Of a stretch of DNA of 64,000 bases, positions 52,401-60,821 are shown in pieces. The first letter of the stretch is position 1. Every line of letters starts with the position of its first letter. Under the pieces are notes generated by a model, which was not told where the DNA came from, made no database searches, and saw only the letters and a program-made list of their open reading frames with translations. This DNA is from Euryodendron excelsum (lineage: Eukaryota; Streptophyta; Magnoliopsida; Ericales; Pentaphylacaceae). Made by a program: the position numbers and the translations under genes. Location: assembly GCA_033060915.1 (NCBI GenBank), contig CM065387.1, positions 29,278,501-29,342,500 of the forward strand, given 5' to 3'.

Positions 52401-54929
52401 AAAAAGAAACACCCAAACAGGAAAAACATAAATAAACAAAAAAGCAGAAAACAGAAACATAGAGGACCATGATGTTTAAAGTAATCAGCACTTGAACGTG
52501 TCACATCAAATCTCACAAAGAAGCAAGGTGCACCTTCAGCTTATGCAAAACCTACTTGTGCAAGATTCCCACAAAAAATTGTTATTTTTAGGCATTTAAA
52601 TTTCAATAGGGGTTGATTTTGGTTATATTGCTGTAATTTCTCGTGTTTGTAGGCTTTTAGGGATCAAAAACTGGTGCTTTATTTGTTACTATATAGGTCC
52701 AGGTAGTTTTATAAGGGGAACTAATTCTTGTTAAGGTTGTGTAAGGCCTTTAAAATAACCTCTTAGGGGGAATACCAATTAGATGTTGAAGAAATTGAAA
52801 TTTTTGGTAGATTTTTGTTGTCTCTCTCACTTTCTCCCTTGCACGCATGTACGCAAACAAGAAGCTTGGAATATGCGACATGCCCTCCCCCACCTATCTT
52901 CTTTATTATCTCTCGATTTTCTCTCTCTGTCTCTTTCTCTTCATAGATGAAAAAAAACAAAAAAAAATAAAAATAAAAAATCAGCATATTTTATCCACCC
53001 ATCACTTGCCAAGTGTTCAAAAGAATTCTTGTGACAGGCAGGTTACATCACAGGCAAAGAATATTAATAATTGAATATTAAAGTTCAGTCATAATTTAAT
53101 TGATTCAGATGCATAACCATTTGCAAGTTCGCGTGCAAAATATACCTATGAAGAGAACTTTAATGGATCTGGAATTAATTCACAAAAAAACGTCTCAAGC
53201 GTCAAGAGGTGAGAGCAGCAAAGCAAAAATCTTGGGCGCACAATTGGTCTCCAAGGCTTCAAGTCTCAAGATGATATATACATAAAACCAACACATATTT
53301 TGTTAAGTATCTGTGGATTCAACCAAAAAGTCTCTCACCCGTAAGTTTAGCCCATATGATATCCCCAGGTCCAAGATCATGGCAGTCATCAAAACTAGCA
53401 GCCAACACAACCATCTCACTGAAATCAAGGCCATCTGTATCTGAAGTTTTAATGCTGTAACTCAGATTTAACCGTTTCATCTCATCACGAGAAATGTAAA
53501 ACTTGACTGTCTCTTTCAAAAGAATAATATTTTCTTCGTCACCATCCTCGTATGAGATCTGCATTGCATTCATTATATTACCAAACTGCTCAGCACAAAT
53601 CTCACACCTTCAATCAAAAGCTATATAGACATATGCACAATGCATGTTTGCATACATAGGATGATTTGGTTGTTCATTGGTAAAATAGCCATACATGATG
53701 TCTATCAGTCTCTGCATTGTATCCAAGCACGCGACCGGTATACCAATCATCATCCAAAGGCCAGTAAATCTGTTTGCAGCAAGCTGAACTTCAGGACCAA
53801 TGTGGACATACATTTCTACAGTTTAATGGAATGTGTTTAGTATTATAAGTGGGGAGGCCAAAGAAGTGCTTGCCTTGCATTGTAATCCAATGAAATTCTT
53901 GGAATCAACACCATCAGAACGCAACCTGTGTTCAATTTGCAATTAACATTTCCTCGGATTTCCTTTACATTGTTAAAAAAAAATGCCTCTATCACATGTA
54001 TCTGCCGTTCTTGTGATAAAAAAAGTGCAATTTGGAAAGAAATGAGATACATACCGGACCCATCTCTTAGCAGCAGAATAAACCATTTTGGAGTCATCAA
54101 GGTTTTTGCAATTCTCGGAAGGACCAAGTTTTCTTCTTCTACAGACAATGTTATTGCTCGAATAATGATTGTGATTCCGGGATTCTCTCAATCGAGGCCC
54201 ATCGAGCTGTCGCAATACACTCGAATCAACACCCAATTTGATGAGCTCACTGCTCCCAAACTTCCCCTTCGTCTTCTGCTTCTTCTTCTGCATCAACCTT
54301 TCAACACCATCATCATCTTCTTCTTGTTCTTCCTTTACTACTGCCAACGCGGCCGATCCATTGGAGTGAGAATGGAAGCGCGACACTAAGGAATCAAAAA
54401 ATGAGGGCTTTTGGGAACGCAAGGAATGCCGAGACCTCTTGGGACGGCGGCGGGAGTAGAAGTGGATGATGGGCGGCTTCTTCAGGCATGAGACGGAGGA
54501 AGAAGAGGGCGGCGGAGGCAGTGGCTTGAGATCAGAAGATGGGTGGCGGTGGTGGTGGTGGGCTTCTTCGTCTAAATGGCGGTGGCGGAGGCGGGGGTCG
54601 ACAGGGAGGAGCTTTCGGGCTTTGACCTTCTTGGACATGATGCCGTTGGAGGATCCGCTGATGCATGGAGATGTGGCTGAGTACAAGTCGCAGAGAGGTA
54701 CGTACCGAATCGGGGTGCCCTTCTCTTTCTCAATCTCTATCTCGTCCTCCTCCTCGTCTTGCCGCCGATGTTGTCGTTGTTGTATTTGTATTTGTATTTG
54801 TTCCGCTTCTTCTACTTCGGCTACCACATATATATCTACACCTTCTTCTTCATCTTCTTCTTCTTCTCCTCTTTTATTATTGTTGCAATTATTATTGCTG
54901 TAATTTAAGGTCTGGGAAGCAAATGCCAT
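22415..54929 (-). CDS. ATX1/ATX2-like: ATX1/ATX2-type histone H3K4 methyltransferase (trithorax family), 24 exons, 1181 aa
   Basis: Exons, 5' to 3' on the minus strand: 54929-54055, 53925-53874, 53769-53695, 53558-53339, 50932-50809, 50669-50565, 49670-49465, 49112-49020, 48882-48785, 46001-45834, 44529-44386, 44193-44146, 41764-41647, 41493-41428, 41345-41284, 40983-40927, 39079-39011, 38840-38642, 38311-38027, 30738-30677, 30565-30488, 28423-28328, 22832-22729, 22556-22415. They total 3546 nt with phases matching at every junction, so the gene looks intact. Domain order (Tudor-like/PWWP about 300-470, FYRN/FYRC 556-672, PHD 711-765, extended PHD 767-860, SET 1022-1145, post-SET to 1181) is that of Arabidopsis ATX1 and ATX2, nuclear enzymes that methylate histone H3 lysine 4 at active genes. 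The start is the first ATG of the open frame and precedes family motifs ([17 protein letters not shown]). ATX1 versus ATX2 cannot be settled by eye. The protein is about 100 residues longer than the Arabidopsis pair, partly through its N-terminus. Confidence 0.95.
25729..26725. mobile_element. Mutator-like non-autonomous element, 997 bp, with 9-bp target-site duplication
   Basis: The flanks carry an exact 9-bp duplication, GATAAAACC, at 25720-25728 and 26726-26734. The ends are imperfect inverted repeats (ATGGTCATCAAAATC against CAAGGTTATCAAAATC on the other strand), followed by GGATCGT/AGGATC-rich segments. A 9-bp duplication is typical of Mutator-like elements. No transposase is visible. 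The interior has an exon-like stretch at about 25905-26085 and CTT-rich repeats at 26093-26380. It lies in ATX intron 22. Confidence 0.7.
26834..26990 (+). pseudogene. Fragment of a glycine-rich RNA-binding protein gene (GRP7-like)
   Basis: In the plus strand, antisense to ATX within intron 22, one frame reads [13 protein letters not shown] and, after a frame shift, [14 protein letters not shown], then a stop (TAG at 26923-26925), then [10 protein letters not shown]. This matches the end of the RRM and start of the glycine-rich tail of plant GRP7-type proteins. Compared with that family a short stretch around the G-M-N-G position is deleted, causing the shift. Similar-looking 3' UTR sequence may continue to about 27260. 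No introns are visible, so it is probably a truncated retrocopy. Confidence 0.6.
27799..27835 (+). repeat. GGGGTT tandem repeat, potential G-quadruplex
   Basis: Six GGGG runs separated by TT or TC lie in 37 bp on the plus strand, which is the template strand of ATX in intron 22. The motif fits the four-run rule for G-quadruplex formation. It is not a plant telomere repeat (TTTAGGG). Confidence 0.8.
29178..29310 (-). mobile_element. SINE, Au-like, in ATX intron 21
   Basis: Minus-strand reading gives a B-box-like GGTTCAAGTTACC, then AATCAGCCTTTCC, GTGGGGGTAAGG, CAGACCCTGCTGCAAGTGG and GCCTTGTGCTTTGGGCTG, in the order of the plant Au SINE. It is in the same orientation as the host gene. The A-box end is poorly defined. 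Confidence 0.7.
30204..30236. repeat. CCCGTT hexanucleotide repeat
   Basis: About five units of TTCCCG occur in a row, one with C for T, in intron 21. The preceding TAGCGTACCAC is itself present twice (30167-30201). Confidence 0.8.
31385..31877 (+). mobile_element. LINE 3'-end fragment in ATX intron 19
   Basis: In shifting plus-strand frames I see [17 protein letters not shown] and [13 protein letters not shown], matching the region after the reverse transcriptase core in plant LINEs, with stops. It ends with TTACTTATCAAAAAAAATAAAAG, a typical tail. It lies just upstream of the Copia LTR and antisense to the host gene. It is 5'-truncated. Confidence 0.75.
31905..32085 (+). repeat. 5' LTR of the intronic Copia element
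   Basis: It starts TGTTAAGTATTGG and aligns with the copy at 37145, differing by substitutions and small gaps. Its 3' border is uncertain because the two LTRs diverge after the pyrimidine-rich part. No clear methionine-tRNA primer site follows. Confidence 0.65.
32610..32955. repeat. Pair of diverged direct repeats ending GATGTGAGATCGTGACAT
   Basis: Copies at about 32610-32722 and 32837-32955 share CCCAAAAGCCTAA, ATTAGGTGGT, CTGCCTACCCC and the end TATCCGATGTGAGATCGTG. A flanking phrase, GAGTCATATTGGGACCTTTGA, also occurs twice (32955 and about 33238). The family is not identified; such sequences are common in plant LTR elements. Confidence 0.6.
33255..35475. repeat. Three diverged tandem copies of a long AT-rich unit
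   Basis: Copies lie at about 33255-34008, 34012-34555 (lacking its first part) and 34572-35475. Markers recurring in order are TTAGTGAATACAATGTA, ATGCATGCATTTAAGA, AGAATTCGTATATATTT, AAAGTATGCCAC and AATACAATGAATCTAAAA. The third copy has extra AATTTAATTTAAATT-type repeats near 34690-34770. No coding potential was seen. It occupies the interior of the Copia element, where gag and integrase would be expected. Confidence 0.8.
35560..37140 (+). pseudogene. Copia pol remnant: reverse transcriptase and RNase H
   Basis: Plus-strand frames show the start of a Copia reverse transcriptase (WKEALIDLK, then GCKWVFT), the catalytic box [12 protein letters not shown] with YVDD at 36222-36233, RYFLGIEVA, and the RNase H end [12 protein letters not shown] near 37062. 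Many stops and frame changes separate these, so no functional polyprotein is made. The longest open part is 36177-36419. The N-terminal half of the polyprotein was not found. Confidence 0.85.
37145..37315 (+). repeat. 3' LTR of the intronic Copia element
   Basis: It follows the polypurine tract at 37136-37144 and starts TGTTAAGTATTGG, as does the 5' LTR. It ends in a CT-rich stretch around CCCTTTACTG, with an uncertain border. Confidence 0.65.
38027..38840 (-). other. ATX exons 18-19: linker preceding SET
   Basis: Exon 18 (38840-38642) encodes residues about 861-926, with an acidic MDEDEDEQC stretch, then [11 protein letters not shown]. Exon 19 (38311-38027) encodes about 927-1021, including [20 protein letters not shown] and [13 protein letters not shown] and ending [16 protein letters not shown], the conserved stretch immediately before the SET domain. 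The 7.3-kb intron 19 follows directly. Confidence 0.92.
38535..38553. repeat. Run of 19 G
   Basis: An uninterrupted G run in ATX intron 18, flanked by CGCCCCGCC and CGCG. It is far GC-richer than its surroundings and could be a real homopolymer or a sequencing or assembly artefact. Confidence 0.9.
39716..40195 (+). mobile_element. Possible solo LTR in ATX intron 16, interrupted by the SINE
   Basis: Sequence from TGTTAGGAATATTCTATT onward resembles Copia LTRs in composition and opening bases, and the SINE at 39886 is nested in it. No matching second LTR or target-site duplication was found, so the limits and identity are uncertain. Confidence 0.3.
39886..39996 (-). mobile_element. Short SINE with 10-bp target-site duplication in ATX intron 16
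   Basis: The 111-bp insertion is flanked by exact ATTGAGTTTT copies at 39876-39885 and 39997-40006. On the minus strand it contains a B-box-like GGTTTCGATCACC and ends in an A-rich tail (AAAAAGAAAAGGCAAAAAAG). The tail, box and duplication length fit a tRNA-derived SINE. A similar tail occurs at about 18577-18622, suggesting another copy there. Confidence 0.65.
41428..44529 (-). other. ATX exons 11-14: PHD finger and start of extended PHD
   Basis: Exons 11 (44529-44386), 12 (44193-44146), 13 (41764-41647) and 14 (41493-41428) encode residues about 673-797. The C4HC3 zinc ligands are all visible: CNVC, LQCDKC, VHAKC and WLCNLC. The extended PHD starts in exon 13 with CCLC and continues in exon 14 with [10 protein letters not shown]. 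Exon 11 also holds [15 protein letters not shown], the family linker before PHD1. In ATX1 the PHD region is reported to bind chromatin signals and lipid. Confidence 0.93.
41765..44145 (-). other. ATX intron 12 (2381 bp)
   Basis: AT-rich intron between the two halves of PHD1. It has a GAGTT pentanucleotide run at about 43892-43918. No transposon with clear ends or coding fragment was seen. Confidence 0.75.
44660..44766. repeat. Tandem duplication, about 54-bp unit, ATX intron 10
   Basis: The phrase from AATAATGACCAGCATAAGG to AATTGATCAAATGTTGATACC is present twice head to tail (44660-44713 and 44714-44766) with few differences, so the duplication is recent. The rest of the 1304-bp intron (44530-45833) shows no feature. 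Confidence 0.9.
45834..49112 (-). other. ATX exons 8-10: FYRN and FYRC domains
   Basis: Exons 8 (49112-49020), 9 (48882-48785) and 10 (46001-45834) encode residues about 553-672. FYRN is visible as [19 protein letters not shown], and FYRC as [11 protein letters not shown] followed by [18 protein letters not shown] and [15 protein letters not shown]. These paired phenylalanine/tyrosine-rich motifs form one folded module in trithorax-type proteins. Intron 9 is 2783 bp. Confidence 0.93.
46002..48784 (-). other. ATX intron 9 (2783 bp)
   Basis: It contains a diverged direct duplication: 46690-46804 and 46809-46895 share AAATTTGAAGCAACTAATG, ATAATCAACTTTATTCTAA and CTGAAGGTCGTTTTATT. A smaller CAATTCAATTCATTTAT repeat precedes it at 46622-46662, and a TA run lies at about 46971-46988. 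Nothing else was recognised. Confidence 0.75.
49465..49670 (-). CDS. ATX exon 7: acidic linker between PWWP and FYRN
   Basis: This exon encodes residues about 484-552, starting [17 protein letters not shown] and containing a D/E/S/G-rich stretch ([18 protein letters not shown]) before ending [12 protein letters not shown]. The acceptor is TATCAG and the donor is TTG|GTAATT. It is a flexible linker, with the end of the exon leading into the FYRN domain. Confidence 0.92.
49671..50564 (-). other. ATX intron 6 (894 bp)
   Basis: Ordinary AT-rich intron with standard borders; nothing else recognised. Intron 7 (49113-49464, 352 bp), intron 18 (38312-38641, 330 bp) and intron 15 (40984-41283, 300 bp) are also plain apart from the G run in intron 18. 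Confidence 0.75.
50933..53338 (-). other. ATX intron 4 (2406 bp)
   Basis: This intron splits the PWWP core between LTG and HAMWP. It is AT-rich with A-rich and TA stretches and a short CT-rich patch near 52820-52945. No coding remnant or transposon ends were seen. Confidence 0.75.
53770..53873 (-). other. GC-AG intron (ATX intron 2, 104 bp)
   Basis: The exon 2 / exon 3 junction is fixed by the conserved protein run QCK-IYWPLDD, so the donor must follow AAG at 53874. The bases there are GCAAGC, close to the known U2-type GC donor consensus AG|GCAAGT. The acceptor is AACAG at 53770. No GT donor that keeps the frame is present nearby. Confidence 0.85.
54055..54929 (-). CDS. ATX exon 1: acidic, low-complexity N-terminus
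   Basis: This exon encodes residues 1-291 plus two bases of the next codon. It opens with an Asn-rich stretch, then a Glu/Asp-rich block (EEEEDEEEG) and Gln/Ile repeats, before the conserved family segment [17 protein letters not shown] and [11 protein letters not shown] His-rich run, a Pro/Ser run and a basic stretch ([12 protein letters not shown], perhaps a nuclear localisation signal) follow. The end carries the conserved [12 protein letters not shown] and [12 protein letters not shown] segments. The donor is CCG|GTATGT at 54054. The acidic residues ahead of PIRYVPL form a longer leader than I recall in Arabidopsis. The antisense open frames across this exon are shadows of its repetitive codons. 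Confidence 0.93.
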
Positions 54930-55015
54930 AGTGGGCTTTTGGGGGAATTTGGGGAAGAATGTATAATAATAGAGAGACAGATAGAGAGAGATTGACTCAA
55001 AAAGAAATTGATGAG

Positions 55016-55048
<33 letters not shown>

Positions 55049-55400
55049 AATATACCTATATATATATATATATGGTTTTGTAATATGCTTGAAGATGTAG
55101 GTTTTGCACTGGTGGGGGGGGTTTTGGATTCTTTCTTTTATTTAAAGAAGAAGAAGGAGAAGAAGAAGAAGAAGATTAATATGGTGCGGGTGCATGAGCA
55201 ATTTTTAGGGTTTTGAAGAAAGGGGATTGAAAAAATAATAATCTTTTTTGTTTTTGGAGGGAGGGAGGGAGGGAGGGCTTTTCCCCCAAAATGTTCCGTT
55301 TCCCGCCGTGCGCAAATGCAGCCGAGAGTTGCCGAGCCTCATCTCATCGGTCTTGTATTCGAGCAAGAGCAAGAGCAAGAGCAAGAGCAAGGGACCTACC
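54930..55400 (-). promoter_or_regulatory. ATX upstream region with GA, TTC, TA and G-rich repeats
   Basis: Read towards the gene, this region has a TTGCTC hexanucleotide run (55391-55361), CCTCC repeats (about 55277-55256), TTC repeats (about 55176-55146), a TA run that could serve as a TATA element (55073-55057), then an uninterrupted GA run (55042-55016) about 90-110 nt before the ATG. GA runs are known binding sites for plant GAGA-binding BPC proteins. The transcription start is not shown by the sequence; a start between the TA run and the GA run is only an inference. Confidence 0.4.
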
Positions 55401-57034
55401 TACCTCTACCTCTAACTCTACTCAGCCAAGAGTAAAAAAAATTTTACCTCTTCTACTCATATGTGTACTAGTTTTAGTTTCGGTTTTAGGCCGTGCCAGT
55501 CCAGGGATTTATTTCATGGGTTAATTATTATACTTAATGCTTAGTTTGGCAGCCGAGAGTTGCCATTCCAAGCCCCATCTGCCTACATTTGGGTAACCCT
55601 TGCATAAAATTTGTATACATAATATCTCGGCAAATATATATATTTTACTAACCTCTTATAAAATATGAAAAGTTTTTTTGTTTATTTTATAGTGGACTAC
55701 AAATACTACCTATTTTCTATATAAATATTCCTAATCTAATAAAAACATTAGTGCTTTTCTAATGTGCACCATACAAGTGGGCCTTATCCTTCAAATATAA
55801 GCATCAGCTACATATACATATATCTGTATATAAAAAAAACATCTAAATTGGTTCGATAGCAGGGACACAAATATATATATATATATATATATGTATGTAT
55901 ATAGCAAATAGAACTACTGTTAAATTTAGAATAGAATCGATCAATACATGTCTTTCGGGATATAAAACAATATTGAGTTCCACTTTAATAAATAATTTAG
56001 TTGAAAAGTAATAAAAATAAATAAATATCATTTTATACATATATTTTTCTAAGACTCAATAAAAGCAGGTCTAATTTCAATCCATTAACAAGGAAAATTT
56101 TTTGTACACAAGCAATGTTAAAATTTTCACACAAGCAGTTATGGAAAAAAAAAAATTAACACTAATAATGGATCCAAATTAACTCTTCATTTTTTATTTT
56201 TTAGTAGAAATGTAGTATTGAATTCTAATATGTTTCTCAAACTTGAATTTAGAATATGTGCAAAGAAAAACTAATATACAATAATTATATCAATAAATAA
56301 AAATTTATATTTCAAGTTTTGGCACCTGCAAAGCAAAATTCTAGTTCTGCCTTTGCGAACCCCTCTCATATATATTATTTTAGTTAACTCTTGCTTGTAG
56401 AAAGAAAGATAACGGGATGAAGGCTTACAATTCTAATGCAAAATTAATCATAAAAATACACCAAAATACTATCTTAAGATAGCTAGAATGTAGTCTGGCT
56501 GCAAAACTCCCGAGTGTAATCACTAATATATATATATATATATATATGTAATCATTATGCATAACTCTATTATTTATATTTACTTAATGAAACTCCCTCA
56601 CGAGAGATCATATCCAGTTTTTCCAAATACACAGATTGTCTAACAATAACTATATATAGAAAAAATGAAGTGATTGTCTTTTATTATATGTTGTTATTAT
56701 AGTAATGAATGACAATTGTTTAGGGGAGAATATGAATGCTCCTGAAATATATTTTATCATTGAATAATCTAATTTTCAAACTGGAATTTTTAGTTGCCAC
56801 GACTTAATTTTTTCGGGAGAATAGCTTCGAAAAAGTGTTATATGTGGTGCGCACATTGCTAAATTGGACAGGGTTAAGTTATAGTATTATTTGCAAGCTA
56901 TCCCTGTTCATTTCAATATGGGAATTGACACGTGGTTTTGTTGCTGTAAGCCTAATGATGTCAACATGTGACATCACAACAACGTGTCAAATCCTTATAG
57001 TGCCACGTGTCAAAAACTTCTTGATGCACACTTA
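55401..57034. other. Gene-free AT-rich region upstream of ATX
   Basis: No coding region is seen. TA runs occur at about 55870-55893 and 56526-56549. GTGTCAAA/CACGTG-type words occur at 56920-57010 but no defined element was recognised. Confidence 0.55.
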
Positions 57035-57469
57035 GGCCCATTTGTTTATGGAATAAGAAAATAGGGAATAAGTAATACTGTGAGATTAGGAAAATGATGA
57101 TGGATGATAAATAATACTTGACGTGATAGGAGATTACTCATACTATATCTGTTTAGGATGAGATTATGATGGAGATAAAAAATATTATTTTATCAAAAAT
57201 CACATTAAAAAAATTAATCAAAAATTGATTTTAAATTATAATATAACTATTTAATATTATATTAAATTATTATAATAATAAAAGAAGGGTAAAAATGTCA
57301 TTTTATTATGATGAGATAAGTGATATTACTCATTCCTCATTGTGGGGGATTTATAGTCCAGAGGAATGACTAATCCCATACAATTTTTTTTTTGTCAAAT
57401 ATAAATTTTATAAAACTTACAAGGTAGCTAATCTAATCCTCCACTTTTATCTCTAAACCAAACGTAGCC
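57035..57469. mobile_element. MITE-like element, about 435 bp
   Basis: Degenerate inverted ends: GGCCCATTTGTTTATGGAATAA at the left and, on the other strand at the right, GGCTACGTTTGGTTTAGAGATAA. The interior has paired motifs such as AATAAGTAATA and TATTACTCATTCC. The GGCCC-GTTTG ends fit PIF/Harbinger- or hAT-like MITEs. The target-site duplication is not clear. Confidence 0.45.
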
Positions 57470-59160
57470 TTTAGGGAGATACACAAGTAAATCCATGCCT
57501 TGCACGTATCTTGAACTGCTTGCACTAAAGTCTATAAAAAAAAAAAAAGCAACTAAATACGATTCCATTTTCACCGCTCCTCTCTCAATTTCTTCCTCTA
57601 AAAAATATAAGCCAAAGCCCTTATGCCATAAAATCTGGTCTGCTCAACTATTACCTAACCAGACCTTTGTCTGATTGATCGGTCTAGAATCTCCATTGCC
57701 TAGTTGGACCTCTGCCCATCTTTTAGGGCTAAAAGTTCCTATGCCAAGTCGGAACTCTACCCAATTCAAACGGTGAAAAATAATTCTTATATAAGCCAAA
57801 AAGCTGCCTGTCGCGCCCCGATTTTTGGGTGTCCAAGATCCTTTCGGTTTGGAGACCCTAAAGCACAGAACTCTGTCATTAGAACTCGTCCCCCTAGAAG
57901 GACAAGTGCAACTAGGTTTGAGAATTGATTTGACTAAGGGCTTTTTAGAAAAATAGAAGTCACCACCTAACTTGATAAAGGTGAGTTAGGGCACCTAAAA
58001 CTAAGCGTTAATCCGAAGATTAAACTTAGAGTTTTTGAAAACTCCCTCAAAAGAGAGTTTTTAAGAAAATAGGTTGTTTGGCAACCTAATGTTTAAGCCC
58101 TTTTTGAAAATAATTTCATTTTGGTCTTTCGAAAACAGAAATCTAAAGTTTGATGGTTAGTTACGTGTAGGGAAGATATCTTAAGATCATCACCCTACCC
58201 CGCCTTTTCGGTACCTACATGTCTAATCACCCTTTGTTCACTCACTAGAATAATCGGTTACCATGATCCACTTTATTCCACTTTAGAAAAATGGGGTTTA
58301 GTCATCACTTTTCGGATGGATGGATGATGCATAATGTAAGTTTTTGGAAAAGTTTGAAAATAATGGAGGTTTTGAAAGAGTTTGGAATATAAACTTTGAA
58401 TTGATTGGAATTTTTGAAAAAGAGATTGGAGTTGAAATAAAACTTATGACCGTACCATTTTAGGTTGCCTACGTATCTCATTTGGCGAGAATCAGGTCAT
58501 TCGTAGTTCGGGCAAGAGCCCAATAGAAGATAGGCGCATTGGGGCCTTTGGAAGGTTAGAAGACACTTTAGGTCTTTGAATAAGTTTAAGACACTTTGAG
58601 GTCTTTGGAAAAGTTGAAGACTCTTTGTGGTCTTGGAAGTTTTGACTTAAAATTAGAAGTGAAGTGTTTTGAAGATGCTTTTGGATTGACTCTAAGGGAG
58701 TTTTGAAAAAATGATTTGGCATGACTCAAGAGAACTTGAAAGTATTTTTTTTGAAGTCTTGTTTTGAAATCCTAGGGGGCATGACTTTAGAATGTTTTGA
58801 TGAATTAGTTTTTGAAAGTGGTTTTTGAAAATGGTTAAGTGTTTGGAATCCTAATATGGACAACCTTAGAAGTTGTTCTTGATTTGTCACTTGTCCTTGG
58901 AATCCCTAACCATGAGAGGGCTAGGGACACCTTAGGTTTGTGACTCTTTGAAAACATCTTTGGAAAGGTCTTGAAGATGGAGTGTAGGAACATAAGAAGA
59001 GTGTATCGAGTTGGGTTCTTGAAATCATGGGGGGGAGGAGGTTTTGGAAGAATATGTTAGGAGGATAATTGGAAAGTTTGAATGATTATTTGAAAAAAGG
59101 GGTTCAAGAGTTGGAACCTTGAAGTGTATTAACCAAAATAGGGTTGGCCTAGAGTTGATC

Positions 59161-59400
59161 AACTAGGGTCAAGTTAACCTAGGGTTAGGTAACTAGGGTC
59201 AAGTTAACCTATGGTTTGGTAACTAGGGTCAAGTTAACATAGGGTTTGACAACTAGGGTCAAGTTAACCTATGGTTTGGTAACTAGGGTCAACTTAACCT
59301 AGGGTTTGGTAACTAGGGTCAAGTTAACCTAGGGTTAGGTAACTAGGGTCAAGTTAACCTAGGTTTTGGTAACTAGGGTCAAGTTAACCAAGGGTTAGGT
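59161..59400. repeat. Minisatellite: eight 30-bp units
   Basis: Eight units beginning AACTAGGGTCAAGTTAACC and ending in GGTT(A/T)GGT variants follow each other exactly every 30 bp; a partial unit precedes them. Differences between units are few. Confidence 0.95.
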
Positions 59401-60821
59401 TGGAGAATGGTCTTAAAAGTTGTTTTGATGCATTCTTGGAAAGAGTTGAAAACAAAACATGATATGCCATGGACTTTGGTTGGCAATCTTTATGAAGATC
59501 ACTTTCATGAAAATTTTGACTCTAGCCAAGAGTATGGTTTATATGGTTGGTAATTGGAGACCATTCCAAGGAAGGTTTCCTTATGGCCATTATAACCAAT
59601 ATCTTGACAAGAGTATAAGGGGTCAAAATTCGACATAATGATAGTGATTTTTGGAAGATCATTTTTGATGCAAAGATGGTAAGAGTGCATTTTTAAAATC
59701 ATTTTTGGAGAAGAATTTTGAAAACCATTTTTCAAGGGAGCCATTCCATCAAGAGAGGGTTCATATGGCCAATAAATGGGAGACCACTCAAGAGAGGGTT
59801 CCATGGGGCCATTTTTAACCACTAAATTGGAGAGAATGGAAACCTTGAATATTAGAGAGTTTGAAAGCAACTTTCATGCAAGTTGAAATACAATGATGCA
59901 AAAGTATGAATTAGGGGGTTGAGACGGACTTTCTAAAGCATGACTCCTAAGGTCTCATCCTAGACTTCAAGGGGCCAACTCTTGGAACAATTTTTAAAGG
60001 ACATGTAGAACTTGGAAATATCATGACATTAAGAGCGATGCATGCATTGTGGGATATGGCAATAAACATAAAATGAAGCCAAGCATACAAAACATGATCA
60101 AAATAATAATATGCAAGGGGTCATGATTCACATACAAGGCTTTTAGGCTTCACCATACAAACAAGGGGCTCTTAGGCCATACCATCTTAAAGTAGGCTAG
60201 TGAGAGGTCCCCCTACACGGTGGTTCTCACTTGCTTTCCTCTAGGCATGATCTAGGAGCCCTCTTGGCTCAAGCATGCAAGAAAAGGGGGTTGAAGATGT
60301 GGATTAAAATAGAGAATAGCCTAAGTAGGCTAGGAGGGAGAAGAGAAGAGTGGGGGAGAGCACAAATGTAAAAAGGATATTACCTTTTGTCTTCAACACT
60401 CTTGTAGTCTTTAATGGATGTTTTGATTGGAGCTTGAGTGACTTCAAGAAGGCTTGAGAGGCTTGAGTGGAGTGTATAAGTGTGTATGAGGCTCTGTATT
60501 GTGGAGTGTATAGGCTTAGGAGGGGTAGAATCTAGCCTAAGTGTTGGAGGGGAGGAATATATGTAGAGATTTGAGTTTCTGGAGTGATTTCAGCAAAGTT
60601 TCGTATCAATTTCAGACATGGAATATGCAAGGGGGGAGGCCTCTATTTATAGGCAATCTGGAATAGATCATGCACATGTGTTACATGAGCATGGCCAAAA
60701 TTTGGCTGTGCGCATGTAGGACATGCGCAGGTACTGTTCCATTGCCAGAATAACATGTGGCACCCTATGTACTGGTTAAATCTCGACCGTTGGTCGAAAG
60801 TCGGTCGATCTAAATAAAATT

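Larger units (their letters stand above)
50565..53925 (-). other. ATX exons 2-6: Tudor-like and PWWP region
   Basis: Exons 2 (53925-53874), 3 (53769-53695), 4 (53558-53339), 5 (50932-50809) and 6 (50669-50565) encode residues about 292-483. Exons 2-4 carry [22 protein letters not shown] and [10 protein letters not shown], the Tudor-like part with its aromatic residues. Exons 4-5 carry [21 protein letters not shown], the PWWP core, which in this family binds methylated histone tails or DNA. Exon 6 carries [17 protein letters not shown], conserved in ATX1/2. Intron 2 has a GC donor (AAG|GCAAGC), intron 4 is 2406 bp, and the remaining introns are 129-139 bp. Confidence 0.93.

Noticed and set aside
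53843..54148. Minus-strand open frame of 101 aa overlapping ATX exons 1 and 2
   Set aside because: It is a wrong-frame read-through of intron 1; the correct frame is fixed by conserved residues.
54466..54931. Plus-strand open frames of 145 and 88 aa
   Set aside because: They are antisense shadows of the repetitive codons of ATX exon 1.
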